The notes: a model not told the origin generated them from the sequence alone. Positions 17,810-27,585 are shown, counted from the stretch's first letter. The stretch: DNA of 64,000 nucleotides from Microbacterium trichothecenolyticum (GCF_000956465.1 NZ_JYJA01000040.1:186001-250000), one strand, 5' to 3'. Program-made: numbers and translations.

Positions 17810-19002
17810 CGGGTGGAGGGGCGCACCGGGACGTCGTCTTCACCTTCTCGTATGAGACGTATGCGGATGCCGTGAGCCGGGGCATGATGCGCCCGCCCGA
17901 TCGCATCCTGCAATCCCTGATGACCTCGCACGAGGTCGATGGACTGCTCGTCGCGAACCCGTTCCGCTCCTGGCAGAGCGTGATCGCGAGAAGTCTCCGC
18001 GGTACCGACCCCGAGCTCCCGGCGGCGCCGCGGCGACAGCTCGTCACTCCGGTGCGTCTCAGCCGATCGGATCCACTGTCCATCCCGCGGCTCGTCCGCG
18101 CGTACCGGCGATACGACGAGGAGCTGCGCGCGCACGCACGGCGCCTGGGGCTGCGCGCTCCCGCCGTCATCACGACGAATCCCCTCGTCGCGGCGTTCAG
18201 CCCCATGGCGTGGGCCTCGACGGTGACCTACTTCGGTCGGGACGACTGGCTGAGCTACTCCGGCCGCCGCCGGTACTGGCCGGCCTACCGCCTGGCCTAC
18301 CGGTGGATCAGCGAGGCCGAGATCGGTGTCGCGGCGGTGTCGCAGCAGATCATCGACCGGATCGCCCCTCAGGGCCCCCACGCTGTGGTGCCCAACGGGG
18401 TGGAGCCGGCCGACTGGGCGGGACCGGTGCCCCCGGTGCCCGACTGGCTCGCTCGCATCCCGTCCCCTCGGGCCATCTACGTCGGCACGATCGACGAGCG
18501 CCTCGACACGGAGGGGATAGCGGTCCTCGCGGCGCAGCGCCCGCACCTGCAGATCGTACTGCTGGGGCCGGCGCCGGTGACGGACTATGTGGCGGGGCTG
18601 CGCGCCATCCCCAACGTCCACATCCATCCCGGCGTGGGGCGGGCCGAACTCGTTGCGGCCCTTCGCAACTGCGACGTGTCGCTGCTGGCGCACCGGCGCA
18701 CGCCGCTGACCGAGGCGATGAGCCCGCTGAAGGTGTACGAGTACGTCGCGGCGGGACTGCCCGTGGTCGCCATCGACCTTCCACCGATCCACGGCATCGA
18801 TCCCCGCGTGCTGATCGCGCCGACGACGGCCGAGATGGCTCCCTTCGTCGACGCCGCGCTGAGCCTCGGCCGCGCATCCGACATCGAGCGGGCGGAGTTC
18901 GTCCGGCGCAACAGCTGGTCCGCGCGGCACCGCGTCGTGATGGATCTCGCGCTGCGGCCGGCACTGTTACGCCGAGGTGAAGAGTTCAGTCCGGTCCTGT
19001 GA
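17806..19002 (+). CDS. Glycosyltransferase, GT4-like (GT-B fold)
   Basis: A 398-aa cytoplasmic glycosyltransferase starting at the GTG at 17806 (GTGA overlap). The N-terminal half is variable (DVVFTFSYETYADAVSRGMM). The C-terminal nucleotide-sugar domain shows VPNGVEPADW, AIYVGTIDERLD, IVLLGPAP and SPLKVYEYVAAGLPVVAID (about 308-325), the GT4 donor-binding region with its Glu. The donor and acceptor are not predictable. It ends 175 nt before the next gene, so it closes the first coupled block. Confidence 0.87.
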   Translation: MTGGGAHRDVVFTFSYETYADAVSRGMMRPPDRILQSLMTSHEVDGLLVANPFRSWQSVIARSLRGTDPELPAAPRRQLVTPVRLSRSDPLSIPRLVRAYRRYDEELRAHARRLGLRAPAVITTNPLVAAFSPMAWASTVTYFGRDDWLSYSGRRRYWPAYRLAYRWISEAEIGVAAVSQQIIDRIAPQGPHAVVPNGVEPADWAGPVPPVPDWLARIPSPRAIYVGTIDERLDTEGIAVLAAQRPHLQIVLLGPAPVTDYVAGLRAIPNVHIHPGVGRAELVAALRNCDVSLLAHRRTPLTEAMSPLKVYEYVAAGLPVVAIDLPPIHGIDPRVLIAPTTAEMAPFVDAALSLGRASDIERAEFVRRNSWSARHRVVMDLALRPALLRRGEEFSPVL

Positions 19003-19177
19003 AGTCTGGCGGGAAGGGGCTGCGCCGACCGCCGAGTCGGCCCTACCCTTGACCCACGCTCCCCCGAGCGACGCACCACGGCTCCACCACCAACGCTCCA
19101 TCCCTCCCCGCACTGGGCCTCGGAGGGCAAGCCTGGGCCATCGGCGTCCCTTCTCACTCATGAGACTGGGGGTCGCC

Positions 19178-20698
19178 ATGAGTTCCACCGGTTCACGCGC
19201 TTTCGTCGGCGGACGAAGCGCACACGGACGGGTCGAGCCGTCCTTCGCGGACACGGCCGCCGTGCCGAGCCAGCCGCTCGCGTTGCTGTGGTTCCAGCGG
19301 CTCACCGCGGGAATCGTGGTCGGCGACGTTGCGGCGATCGTGCTGTCATTGGCGATCGCAAGCCTCGTGAGGTTCGGCGCACCGGCCCACTGGACCGCGC
19401 ACGCCATCGGCTACGCGGCCGCTGCGGTCGCCACGGCGGGGGTCTGGCTGATCGCGTTGTGGGCGGTCAAGAGCCGCGCTCGCAGAATCATCGGCCAGGG
19501 GCTGACCGAGTACCAGCGCGTCACGAACGCGACCCTCGTCGCGTTCGGGTGTGTGGCCATCGTGTGCTACGTCGGGCAGATCGAGTTCGCGCGAGGGTAC
19601 GTCGCGGCAGCGATGCCCCTGGGCTGGGCACTGCTGCTGCTGAACCGCCTGATCTGGCGGCGGCTGTTGATGGCGCTGCGGCACGACGGACGGGCGCTGA
19701 CCGGGGCGATGGTCGTGGGATCGCCGGAAGAGGTCGATCGCACGGTCGAGGAACTCCACCGGAACTTCGCCGCCGGCTACCGCCCGGTCGCCATCTCGCT
19801 CACGCAGCCGATGAGCGAGGCGCCGATGAACGTCCGGGAACGGCTGTCCCACCTGCCCCGCGTGCCCCTCGAGCGGGTCGTGGCGGCGACGAAGGGCTCG
19901 AGGACGCGGGCCCTGATGATCGCCGGGGATCTGCCCGGTGGGCGCGATCAGATCAAGTCGCTGGGGTGGGCGCTCGAGAACTCCAAGACGGAGCTGATCC
20001 TGGTCTCGCGGCTGACGGATGTCGCCGGGCCGCGCATCCACCTGCGCCCGGTCGCGGGACTGCCGATGGTGCACGTGCAGCTGCCCCAGTACTCGGGGTT
20101 CGCCCATTCGCTCAAGCGCATCTTCGACGTCGTCGCGACCGCAGCCGGACTCATCGTGCTGGCGCCCGCGCTGGCTGTCATCGCCGTGCTCATCCGCACG
20201 CGCGACGGCGGACCCGCCCTGTTCCGGCAGGAACGGGTCGGCGTGGGGGGGACGACGTTCACGATGTACAAGTTCCGCTCGATGGTCGTCGATGCCGAGG
20301 CGCAGCTCGCCCGCCTCGAGTCGCTGAGCGACGGGAACGGCGTCCTGTTCAAGATGAGGGACGACCCGCGGGTGACCCCTGTCGGCCGATTCCTCCGCCG
20401 CTTCTCCCTCGACGAGCTGCCCCAGCTGTGGAACGTGCTCCGGGGTGACATGAGCCTCGTCGGACCCCGCCCGCCGCTGCCGAGCGAGGTGCGCGAGTAC
20501 GCGGGTCACGAGACGCGCCGGCTGCTCTCGAAGCCCGGGCTGACAGGACTGTGGCAGGTCAGCGGGCGCAGCGACCTCAGCTGGGAAGAGAGTGTGCGCA
20601 TCGACCTCTACTACGTCGAGAACTGGTCGTTCACGGGCGACCTGATCCTGATCCTGCGCACGGTGATCCAGATGTTCAAACACGACGGCGCGTACTGA
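19178..20698 (+). CDS. Polyprenyl phosphate sugar-1-phosphate transferase (WbaP/GumD-type priming enzyme)
   Basis: The enzyme that starts each repeat unit by moving a sugar-1-phosphate to undecaprenyl phosphate. It has 506 aa. The N-terminus has about four membrane helices (35-150), then a CoA-binding-like domain (170-300), and the catalytic bac_transf domain (about 315-506). Catalytic landmarks are KRIFDVVATAAGLIVLAP, MYKFRSM, DELPQLWNVLRGDMSLVGPRP and KPGLTGLWQVSGRS. I chose the ATG at 19178 because CTGGGGG lies 6 nt upstream; an in-frame ATG at 19160 would add six residues. A 175-nt gap before it could hold its own promoter. Confidence 0.93.
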   Translation: MSSTGSRAFVGGRSAHGRVEPSFADTAAVPSQPLALLWFQRLTAGIVVGDVAAIVLSLAIASLVRFGAPAHWTAHAIGYAAAAVATAGVWLIALWAVKSRARRIIGQGLTEYQRVTNATLVAFGCVAIVCYVGQIEFARGYVAAAMPLGWALLLLNRLIWRRLLMALRHDGRALTGAMVVGSPEEVDRTVEELHRNFAAGYRPVAISLTQPMSEAPMNVRERLSHLPRVPLERVVAATKGSRTRALMIAGDLPGGRDQIKSLGWALENSKTELILVSRLTDVAGPRIHLRPVAGLPMVHVQLPQYSGFAHSLKRIFDVVATAAGLIVLAPALAVIAVLIRTRDGGPALFRQERVGVGGTTFTMYKFRSMVVDAEAQLARLESLSDGNGVLFKMRDDPRVTPVGRFLRRFSLDELPQLWNVLRGDMSLVGPRPPLPSEVREYAGHETRRLLSKPGLTGLWQVSGRSDLSWEESVRIDLYYVENWSFTGDLILILRTVIQMFKHDGAY

Positions 20699-20716
20699 CG
20701 CGGGAGGGGAGCCGAC

Positions 20717-21712
20717 ATGGCCAAGACGATGATGGTGTGCTCGGGCGGCGGGCACCTGAAGCAGCTCTACTCGCTCGCCGACCGGCTCGGGGTCGCTCCG
20801 GAGGATCAGGTGTGGATCACCTTCGAGAACGGGCTGTCGACCTCGCTGCTGGCGGACCGGGAGGTGCACTACACCTCGTTCGTCGCCCCGCGGGATCTGC
20901 GAAACCTGTGGCGGCTGCGATCGCTTGCCGCGAAGGTCCTCGACCTGCACGAATACGATCGCGCGTTCAGCACCGGGTCCAGCCCTGCCGTCGCGGTGCT
21001 GCCGATGGCTGCTCGGCGAGGCGCCGCGGCGCACTACATCGAAAGCGCCGCGCGCGCTCTCGGTCCGAGCGTCTCGGGGCGGATCCTCCAGGGGATCAAC
21101 GGTGTGCGCACCTACACGCAGTACCCGTCGTGGCGGAACGCCCGGTGGCGCTACGCGGGCTCGATCTACGACGGGTTCGTGAGGGCCGATGCGCAGGCCG
21201 CGGCGGCGAGTGCCGCGGTTGCGCCGAAGACCCCGCCCCCGTCGCGCGCGGTCGGGCGCCTCCGGCGTGCTGTGGTGACGGTCGGCACGCAGGAGGGCTA
21301 CGGGTTCAGCCGGCTCTTCGACGCCGTGGTCCCGCTCCTTGCCGATTGCGACGACGTGCTGTGGCAGACCGGCCCTCAAGACGTCTCACGGTGGGGCATC
21401 GAAGGCCGGGACCGCGTGCCGCACGATGAGCTCAACGCCGCTGTTCGCGAAGCGGACGTCGTGATCGCACACGCGGGCACCGGCTCGGCGATCACCGCGT
21501 TCGAGCAGGGGAAGTTCCCGGTCCTGGTGCCGCGCCTCGCACGCTACGGCGAGCATGTCGACGACCATCAGATCCAGATCGCACGCGAGATGGAGCGGCG
21601 CGGGCTCGCGTTCATGCAGATGCCCGAAGAGCTCGACGAAGGCGTGCTCCACGAAGCGTCGGTTCGCGAGGTGCGCACCGTGGAGGCGCCGCCGCTGCAC
21701 CTCGCGGCCTGA
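20717..21712 (+). CDS. Fused Alg14-Alg13-type glycosyltransferase (PssD-PssE fusion)
   Basis: 331 aa. In many bacteria PssD/CpsF (Alg14-like membrane anchor) and PssE/CpsG (Alg13-like catalytic subunit) are separate proteins that together add the second sugar to the lipid carrier. Here both are in one chain: residues 1-155 begin with VCSGGGHLKQL (the Alg14 loop) and contain FSTGSSPAVAVLP. A Pro/Ala linker (about 158-178) follows, then VVTVGTQEGYGFSRLFDAV (185-203) and IAHAGTGSAITAFEQGKFPVLVPR (249-272), the GT28/Alg13 donor site. It lies 18 nt after the priming enzyme and meets the convergent SGNH gene within 8 bp. Confidence 0.87.
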   Translation: MAKTMMVCSGGGHLKQLYSLADRLGVAPEDQVWITFENGLSTSLLADREVHYTSFVAPRDLRNLWRLRSLAAKVLDLHEYDRAFSTGSSPAVAVLPMAARRGAAAHYIESAARALGPSVSGRILQGINGVRTYTQYPSWRNARWRYAGSIYDGFVRADAQAAAASAAVAPKTPPPSRAVGRLRRAVVTVGTQEGYGFSRLFDAVVPLLADCDDVLWQTGPQDVSRWGIEGRDRVPHDELNAAVREADVVIAHAGTGSAITAFEQGKFPVLVPRLARYGEHVDDHQIQIAREMERRGLAFMQMPEELDEGVLHEASVREVRTVEAPPLHLAA

Positions 21713-21720
21713 GCACTGCC

Positions 21721-22581
21721 TCAGTCGGAGAGGGCGGCCTCGACGATGGTCCAGGCCCCGGCGGCGAGCGTCGCCTGGCCCGCGCGCGAGGCGTGGAAGT
21801 GGTCGAGGGCCGAGATGTCCTCCGGCTCGAAACGGATGTCGTGCACCGCGCCGCCGTCGCTCGTGCAGCCCTCGGCGGCGGCGCACGCGGCTTCGATCGC
21901 GAGGTCGTACTCGGCGACCAATGCCTCGACCGAGGCACGGCGATCGACGTCAGCGGCAGCATCCGAGTCCGCCGACGCGAGTAGCGAACGACACCCGGGG
22001 CTCTCATCCCACATTCGGACGATCTCGGGGTCGGCGCGGCCCAGCTCCCACAGCCGGAGCAGATCGGGGACCGAGAAGGCGACGATGCGCGCATCGGGAG
22101 CCGCGGAGCGGATTCCCGCGAGGACCTGCGTGTAATCCGCGGCGAAGTCCTCCGCCGACGTCATCTCGGCCGTCGACGGAGCGCACGCGTCGTTCGCTCC
22201 CAGCAGCACGAGCACCACGTCGGGCGGATCGGCCGCGAGGGCGTCGACCGCCGATCGCGCCCAGGACACTCGCGCGCCGAGCTTGGCGATCGCCTCGACC
22301 GCCGGGCGCGATCCGGAAAGCGCCGCCATCCGATCGGCGATCGACCCCACCGAGGGGTCGGTGCCGACGGCCCAGGATGCTTCGACGCAGGCGCCCGGCG
22401 TACCGCAGGCGGTCGCGGCCAGCGTCATCGAGTCGCCCACGACGGCAAGCGAGTCGGCGACGGGCTCAGCGGACGCGCTGACCGTCGGCGTCGCTCGCGG
22501 GGGCTCGGCGTCGGCCGCGCAGCCCGCCAGCGACAGCGTCAGCGCCACACCGACGGCGACCCCGCGCGCGAACCGAGTCAT
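21721..22581 (-). CDS. SGNH-hydrolase family lipoprotein (probable carbohydrate O-acyl esterase)
   Basis: 286 aa, last gene of the minus-strand polysaccharide block. The signal sequence ends in a lipobox (SLAGC, Cys about 21). GDSMTLAA (Ser nucleophile), LLGANDAC (Asn block) and DHFHASRAGQ (Asp and His) give the complete SGNH set. An extracytoplasmic esterase in this setting would remove or transfer O-acetyl or O-acyl groups on the exported polysaccharide, balancing the acetyl/acyl transferases encoded nearby. The ATG at 22581 overlaps the flippase stop. Confidence 0.85.
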   Translation of the reverse strand: MTRFARGVAVGVALTLSLAGCAADAEPPRATPTVSASAEPVADSLAVVGDSMTLAATACGTPGACVEASWAVGTDPSVGSIADRMAALSGSRPAVEAIAKLGARVSWARSAVDALAADPPDVVLVLLGANDACAPSTAEMTSAEDFAADYTQVLAGIRSAAPDARIVAFSVPDLLRLWELGRADPEIVRMWDESPGCRSLLASADSDAAADVDRRASVEALVAEYDLAIEAACAAAEGCTSDGGAVHDIRFEPEDISALDHFHASRAGQATLAAGAWTIVEAALSD

Positions 22582-24194
22582 CGTCGGCTCCGCCGTCGAT
22601 CGTCCTCCTCGCGCAGCATCCCCTCCAGCTCGCCGGCGGAGATCTCGTCGGCTCCGAGCTGCGCAGCTTCCGCATCGGTGGGCAGATCGCCGGTGGGTGC
22701 CGGCGCCTCGTCCGATCCGGTCCCTGCTGCCGGTCGTCGCGCCTGCCGGACGAAGTCGAACATCATCCGATAGTCGCGGCGCACCGCGGGCACGAGCCAC
22801 GCGACCGCCAGAACGGCGAGCCCCCCCAGGGCGCCGGCGACGACCTGCAGGATCGCCGGCCAGCTCGAGACGACCATCGTGATCCCGGCGGCCGCGCCGA
22901 ACGCCCCGGCCGCAACCAGCGCCGGGCGTGCGAGCGGCACGGCGATGTCGGTCCAGCCGCGCACAAAGGTGCCGTGGATCGCGACGATGAAGCCGGGCAC
23001 CAGCAGGACGACCGTCACGAGACCGTAGAGAAGTGCGAGCCCGTTCATGCCGTTCCACCAGATGCCGACGAAGAAGGACGCGATGACCAGAGGTCGGGTG
23101 ATGAGGTAGTACACGAACTGCCGGTGAGCTCGGCCGAGGCTGATGTACATCCAGCCCTGCACGTTGCCCACCGCCTGAGCCACTCCCGCGATCGCCAGCA
23201 GGGCGAACACGTCGGCGGCGGCATCCCAGCCGGGACCGAGCAGCACGAGCATCAGCGGATGTGCGACGGCGGCCGCGACAGCGTACGCCGTGAGTGCGAG
23301 GTAGCCGATGACGGTGAACGCCCCCCGGACGTAGCGGCGATAGCGCTCGGCGTCGTCCTGGAGTCGGCTGAGCACGGGGAGGGCGACGCGGCCGAGCGGT
23401 GCGGTGAGCTGCTGCTGGGGCAGCAGGAACAGCGAGTACGCGCGCGAGTACTGCCCGAGGGCCGCCGATCCCAGCTGCTGGCCGATGATCACGTTGTCGA
23501 GGTTGCGCGCCGCGTAGTTCAGGAGCTGCACGCCGAAGATGCTTCCGCCCGTGCTGACGAACGGACGGATGTCGCGACCGATCCGCGGCACGCCCCACCG
23601 GGGCTTCGCGGCGATCCACAACGCGACCAGGCGATAGATCTGACCCGCGCCTGCGAGGACGACGAGCGACCAGACGCCCCAGCCGAGCAGCGCCGCGACG
23701 ACCGAGAGCACCACGCCGGCCGCCATCGACGCGATGTCGATCATCGCGAGGGTGCCGAAGCGCAGTTGTCGCTGTACGGCCGCCTGCATCGGCATCGCGA
23801 TGCCGTTGAGCAGCAGCGTGGGGGCGATCGCGAGGGTGAGGATCACGAGCCGGTCCTCGCCGTAGAGCGCCGCGATCAGCGGTGCGCAGGCGGCGACCGC
23901 GACCATGAGTCCCGCGCCGAGTGCGGCCGAGAACCACAGCAGCCCCGACCATTGGCGCGTCGTCAGATCACGTGCCTGCAGGATCGCTCCGGTCAGTCCG
24001 AAGTCGCGGACGAGATCGGCGACGCCTACGATCGCCATGATCATCGCCACCAGGCCGAAGTCGGCAGGCTCGAGAAGCCGAGCCAGGACCATCGTCGAGA
24101 CGAGCTGCAGGAGGGTGCGCATCCAGAGTCCGCCGGCGGTGACCGCCGCACCGCGCGAGGCGCGGTGGCTCAGGTTCGACGGCGCCGACGTCAC
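22578..24194 (-). CDS. Wzx-type polysaccharide flippase (MOP superfamily)
   Basis: A 538-aa polytopic protein with about twelve to fourteen membrane segments that would flip the lipid-linked repeat unit to the outer face. The N-terminus VTAGGLWMRTLLQLVSTMVLARLLEPADFGLVAM (in pieces) is diagnostic of the Polysacc_synt branch. The last ~60 residues are a charged cytoplasmic tail (EISAGELEGMLREEDDRRRSRR). The GTG at 24194 overlaps the upstream GT2 stop. The block order Wzz, polymerase/ligase, GT2, Wzx is consistent with a Wzx/Wzy pathway. Confidence 0.9.
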   Translation of the reverse strand: MTSAPSNLSHRASRGAAVTAGGLWMRTLLQLVSTMVLARLLEPADFGLVAMIMAIVGVADLVRDFGLTGAILQARDLTTRQWSGLLWFSAALGAGLMVAVAACAPLIAALYGEDRLVILTLAIAPTLLLNGIAMPMQAAVQRQLRFGTLAMIDIASMAAGVVLSVVAALLGWGVWSLVVLAGAGQIYRLVALWIAAKPRWGVPRIGRDIRPFVSTGGSIFGVQLLNYAARNLDNVIIGQQLGSAALGQYSRAYSLFLLPQQQLTAPLGRVALPVLSRLQDDAERYRRYVRGAFTVIGYLALTAYAVAAAVAHPLMLVLLGPGWDAAADVFALLAIAGVAQAVGNVQGWMYISLGRAHRQFVYYLITRPLVIASFFVGIWWNGMNGLALLYGLVTVVLLVPGFIVAIHGTFVRGWTDIAVPLARPALVAAGAFGAAAGITMVVSSWPAILQVVAGALGGLAVLAVAWLVPAVRRDYRMMFDFVRQARRPAAGTGSDEAPAPTGDLPTDAEAAQLGADEISAGELEGMLREEDDRRRSRR

Positions 24195-25042
24195 ACGCGT
24201 TCCGCCTGCCGGATCGAGTCGTCGCGGGACCATGCCGCCGGTGCAGACGCCGGTCGCCCGCGCAGCGTGGTCATCCCGTACCCGTACACGTAGAAGGGCA
24301 GGTCGATCCAGCGGCCCGGCGACGCGGCGACGCGGCGCAGCAGACGTGAGTAGCGGCGCACCGCCGGGTCGTGCGCGGCCCGCTGCAGCTGCAGCGGCAG
24401 TTCGCGATTGCCCCGCGCGATGCGCGCTCCGCGCCGGATGTGGGTGGCCATGTCGGCGGAGGCGGCGATCGTGAACGAATGCCCGTCGAGGCTCAACCGC
24501 TCCTCCGGCTGGAACTGCTGCTGCACGAACCTGTCGTCGGCGATCACCTCGGGGAAGGCCTGCCAGCGCGCTCGTCCCGACTCGTTCACGGCGTAGATGC
24601 CGGAGCCGACGTGACCGCTGCTCCGGTAGTCCGACAGCTCCCACACGCGGTAGAACGCCCGGACCGCGAACGTGCTGCGCGACGAGTCGACGTTGAACGT
24701 CGGTGCCGCCACGAGCGGACCGGCGGCGTCCGACAGAGCTTTGGCGACGGCCCGCAGCGCGCGAGCCGAGATCTCGACATCGGCGTCGAGGTACACCCGG
24801 GGGAATCCGGTCGCCGCCGCGTCGCCGGCGTTGAGCGCGGCGATCTTCGAGGCCTCCTGGATCTCGACGACACGGACGCCGGGGACCGACGCAGCCTGGC
24901 TCGCGGTGTCGTCGGTGCAGCCGTTGGCCACGACGATCACCTCGAACTCGCCGGGAGCGGCGCCGCGCAGGACGCGCTCGAGGTGTCGCCGCAGCAGCGG
25001 CCCCTCGTCGTGGGCGGGGATCACGACGCTCAGGACGCTCAT
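24191..25042 (-). CDS. Glycosyltransferase family 2
   Basis: A 283-aa GT-A fold enzyme. It begins MSVLSVVIPAHDEGPLLRRH, with IVVANGCTDDTA (about 37-48), YLDADVEI (metal-binding DxD at about 89-91), a central GSGIYAVNESGRARW and IADDRFVQQQF, the expected layout for GT2 inverting transferases. It is coupled on both sides (ATGA with the ligase upstream, GTGA with the flippase downstream). The sugar specificity is unknown. Confidence 0.9.
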   Translation of the reverse strand: MSVLSVVIPAHDEGPLLRRHLERVLRGAAPGEFEVIVVANGCTDDTASQAASVPGVRVVEIQEASKIAALNAGDAAATGFPRVYLDADVEISARALRAVAKALSDAAGPLVAAPTFNVDSSRSTFAVRAFYRVWELSDYRSSGHVGSGIYAVNESGRARWQAFPEVIADDRFVQQQFQPEERLSLDGHSFTIAASADMATHIRRGARIARGNRELPLQLQRAAHDPAVRRYSRLLRRVAASPGRWIDLPFYVYGYGMTTLRGRPASAPAAWSRDDSIRQAERV

Positions 25043-26652
25043 GGGCGCACCTCCTGGACCTGGATGACGGGTGGTGCGCTCTGACGGGTGGATGCCGCGT
25101 CGCGGCGCATCGCGTTCGCCGCGAGGGCGGGGGGACTCGCGGTGAGCAGCCAGGCGCCGATCGCGAGCAGGAAGAAGAAGACGAAGACCGTCTGGTAGAA
25201 GCCGAACGCGTCGTAGAAGAAGAGCGCCGCGGTGTAGCCGGCCGCCGACACCGAGAGGGCGAACGCGAGGAACGCGTAGCGGGGTTCGGTGCGGGCGGTG
25301 ATGAACGAGAATCGCAGCAGCATGATGGTGGGGACGACGACGAGCGCGACGAGCCCCAGGACGCCGACCGCACCGACCTCCATCAGAGTGCCGAGGAACT
25401 GGTTGTCGAGGATGAACGCATTGCGTTCTTCGCCGACCACGATGCGACTGCCGACGCCCGTCCCGAAGAACGGGTGCACCGCCACCTGGGCGAGCGCGGG
25501 TTCGAGATCCGCGAGGCGTCCGGCCCCGCCCCAGCCGGGCGAGGTCTTCTGCGACGCGATGAGCGCGTCCAGGTCGAGGAAGGACGCGAACAGCGTGTCG
25601 AACACCTTGGGGAGTGCGAGGAAGCCGATGACCACGGTCGGCAGGGCGAGTGCGATGAGGGTGAGGCCCAGGTAAGGGCGCAGGATGAGAGTCATCAGCG
25701 TCATGATCGCCAGCACCACCACGGCGGTGCGGGACACAGCGGCCAGCACGCCCATGAGCAGGGCGGCCGCGGCGAGGCCGTACACGATGCGCCGCGACCA
25801 GCCGTTCACCGGGCGCTTCGCGTACACGGCTAGGTAGATCGCGAGCGGGATCAGGATGCAGAGCATGACCGACAGTGCGATCGGATGCTGCGAGGACGCG
25901 TACGACCGATAGCCGCCGGCGCGGAAGTCCGATCCCTCGTCGGCGATCATGTCGAGGGGGAGGAAGGTCGCGAGCCGCCAGAACACGTTGACCCGCGTGA
26001 CGCGCTCGAACACCGCGAACAAGGCGACCGCGACGCCGCACCAGACCAGCGCCGTCGCGAGGCCCATCACGATCCGTTCGGTCGTGAGCAGCTGCCGCAC
26101 GATGTAGAACGCCGAGAGGAGGATCGCGTAGTTCAGGAGCGCGCCGACGGCGGTGGAGGCGAGGCCCTGCTCGACGAGCGCGGTTCCGTTCGCCGGGATC
26201 GAGATCACGAGTGTCGCCACGAAGATCCCGATCGGCCAGCCGAACGCCACCGGCTGCCAGCGCCTCCCCCGATCGAGGACCAGTGCGACCGCGACGGCGA
26301 GCAGCAGCAGGATCAGCACCACGCGGTAGGGCTCCAGCTGGAACGGCAAGGGGATCGGGAGGGCGTACCGACGAACCGGGATGAACATCACCACGGCCAC
26401 GAGGATGCCGAGCCCGCCGACCCACGAGAACACGATCCGCCGCGCCAGATAAAGGAGCGCGACCGTGAGCAGGAGTGCGCCGCCGATGAGCGGGGGAAGC
26501 AGTACCGCGGCGGCGATCGCGATCGCCGCCAGTGCGATGGCCCCGAGGACGACACGGACCCGTCCCGCCGGCGGGCCGGCAGCCGGCGGCGCATCGCCGT
26601 CCGCCGGCACGATCTCGGCCGGGGCGGCGGGCGGTGCGGCGGAACTCGACAT
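25039..26652 (-). CDS. O-antigen ligase/polymerase-like membrane protein (Wzy/WaaL family)
   Basis: 537 aa with about twelve membrane helices and a large loop (about 345-410: VFDTLFASFLDLDALIASQ, then AQVAVHPFFGTGVGSRI and NAFILDNQFLGTLMEVG). The HPFFGTG...N pattern matches the Wzy_C/O-antigen ligase family. In a Gram-positive organism the likely role is repeat-unit polymerisation rather than lipid A ligation. The N-terminal ~30 residues are Ala/Pro-rich and cytoplasmic. It starts 12 nt after the Wzz-like gene. Confidence 0.85.
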   Translation of the reverse strand: MSSSAAPPAAPAEIVPADGDAPPAAGPPAGRVRVVLGAIALAAIAIAAAVLLPPLIGGALLLTVALLYLARRIVFSWVGGLGILVAVVMFIPVRRYALPIPLPFQLEPYRVVLILLLLAVAVALVLDRGRRWQPVAFGWPIGIFVATLVISIPANGTALVEQGLASTAVGALLNYAILLSAFYIVRQLLTTERIVMGLATALVWCGVAVALFAVFERVTRVNVFWRLATFLPLDMIADEGSDFRAGGYRSYASSQHPIALSVMLCILIPLAIYLAVYAKRPVNGWSRRIVYGLAAAALLMGVLAAVSRTAVVVLAIMTLMTLILRPYLGLTLIALALPTVVIGFLALPKVFDTLFASFLDLDALIASQKTSPGWGGAGRLADLEPALAQVAVHPFFGTGVGSRIVVGEERNAFILDNQFLGTLMEVGAVGVLGLVALVVVPTIMLLRFSFITARTEPRYAFLAFALSVSAAGYTAALFFYDAFGFYQTVFVFFFLLAIGAWLLTASPPALAANAMRRDAASTRQSAPPVIQVQEVRP

Positions 26653-26664
26653 GGCGACCCGTGG

Positions 26665-27585
26665 TCAGCCGGTGTAGGCGGGGTCGGGCTCTTCGACCGG
26701 CGCGGTTTCGCGTGCTCCGCGTCGCGACCGGACACGATCGCCATCGGGTGACGGGTCGACTGGCGCACCGAGTGGTGCGTCCGCGAGAGGGTCGAAGAGC
26801 TCGCCGGAGTCCGCATCCACGTGCTCTGCGTCCTCGGCATCCGGTTCCGGGGCGGCCGGGCCGCCCGAAGGCGTCGGTCGATTCCTCTTCGACCTGCCCG
26901 CCCGCACGCCGGCGAGGATGAAGGCCGCGGCGACGAACAGGAGGAACACGCCCAGGAACGTGATCACGATCGGGATGGCGGGGTTGCTCCCCTCCACCTC
27001 CGTGGCGGGCGCGCGGTCGAGCACGCTCACCACGACCCGGTCGGAATCGGGCAGGGTGGCGGCATCCTGTTCCGCCACCACCTGGGCGAGGAACAGATCG
27101 GCGGCGGTGTCGGCGATCTCCTCGGCCCGATCGGGGTTCAGCGACGTGCCGACGACGGACAGGATCGGCAGCACATAGCGACCGGGGAACGACTCGTCGC
27201 CGCCCGGCTGCGTGGTGCGACGCAGAGCGGTGAGGGACTCGTCGTCGCTGAACACGCCGATCTGATCCTCGACTTCGCCCCGCATGTCGAGGCCGCTGAT
27301 GAGGTACGCGTAGAGGATCGCCTTCGAGGTGAGGTCGACCGTCTCGGGCTGCGTCTGGCCCTCCACCAGCGGCTGGCCGGGCACGACCGCCTGGTACATG
27401 TTGTCGCTCTCGCCGGCGACCAGCAGGGTTGTCGCAGCGGTATAGGACTGCACCGCGCGAGAGGTGACCTTGCCGTCGATGATGGTGAATCCGGCGAAGA
27501 ACGCCGCGATCGCGGCCACCACTGCCCCCACCAGCAGGAACCATTTGCTGCGCCAGAGAACCTGTAGGTACTTGGGAACGTCCAT
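26665..27585 (-). CDS. Wzz-like polysaccharide chain-length determinant/co-polymerase, without kinase domain
   Basis: 306 aa: membrane helix 1 (about 12-34), an extracytoplasmic domain (35-190) and membrane helix 2 (about 197-220), followed by a long acidic/Pro-rich cytoplasmic tail (about 222-306). This is the two-helix Wzz topology. No Walker motifs and no Tyr cluster are present, and no BY-kinase gene is in the locus, unlike typical CpsC/CpsD systems. The ATG at 27585 has GGGGAG at a spacing of 8. It is the first gene of the minus block and divergent from the next one. Confidence 0.8.
   Translation of the reverse strand: MDVPKYLQVLWRSKWFLLVGAVVAAIAAFFAGFTIIDGKVTSRAVQSYTAATTLLVAGESDNMYQAVVPGQPLVEGQTQPETVDLTSKAILYAYLISGLDMRGEVEDQIGVFSDDESLTALRRTTQPGGDESFPGRYVLPILSVVGTSLNPDRAEEIADTAADLFLAQVVAEQDAATLPDSDRVVVSVLDRAPATEVEGSNPAIPIVITFLGVFLLFVAAAFILAGVRAGRSKRNRPTPSGGPAAPEPDAEDAEHVDADSGELFDPLADAPLGAPVDPSPDGDRVRSRRGARETAPVEEPDPAYTG

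Noticed and set aside
19346..21379. A 677-codon minus-strand open frame opposite the priming transferase and the Alg-type fusion
   Set aside because: Composition is dominated by Arg, His, Pro and Asp with no domain, and the plus-strand genes are well supported.
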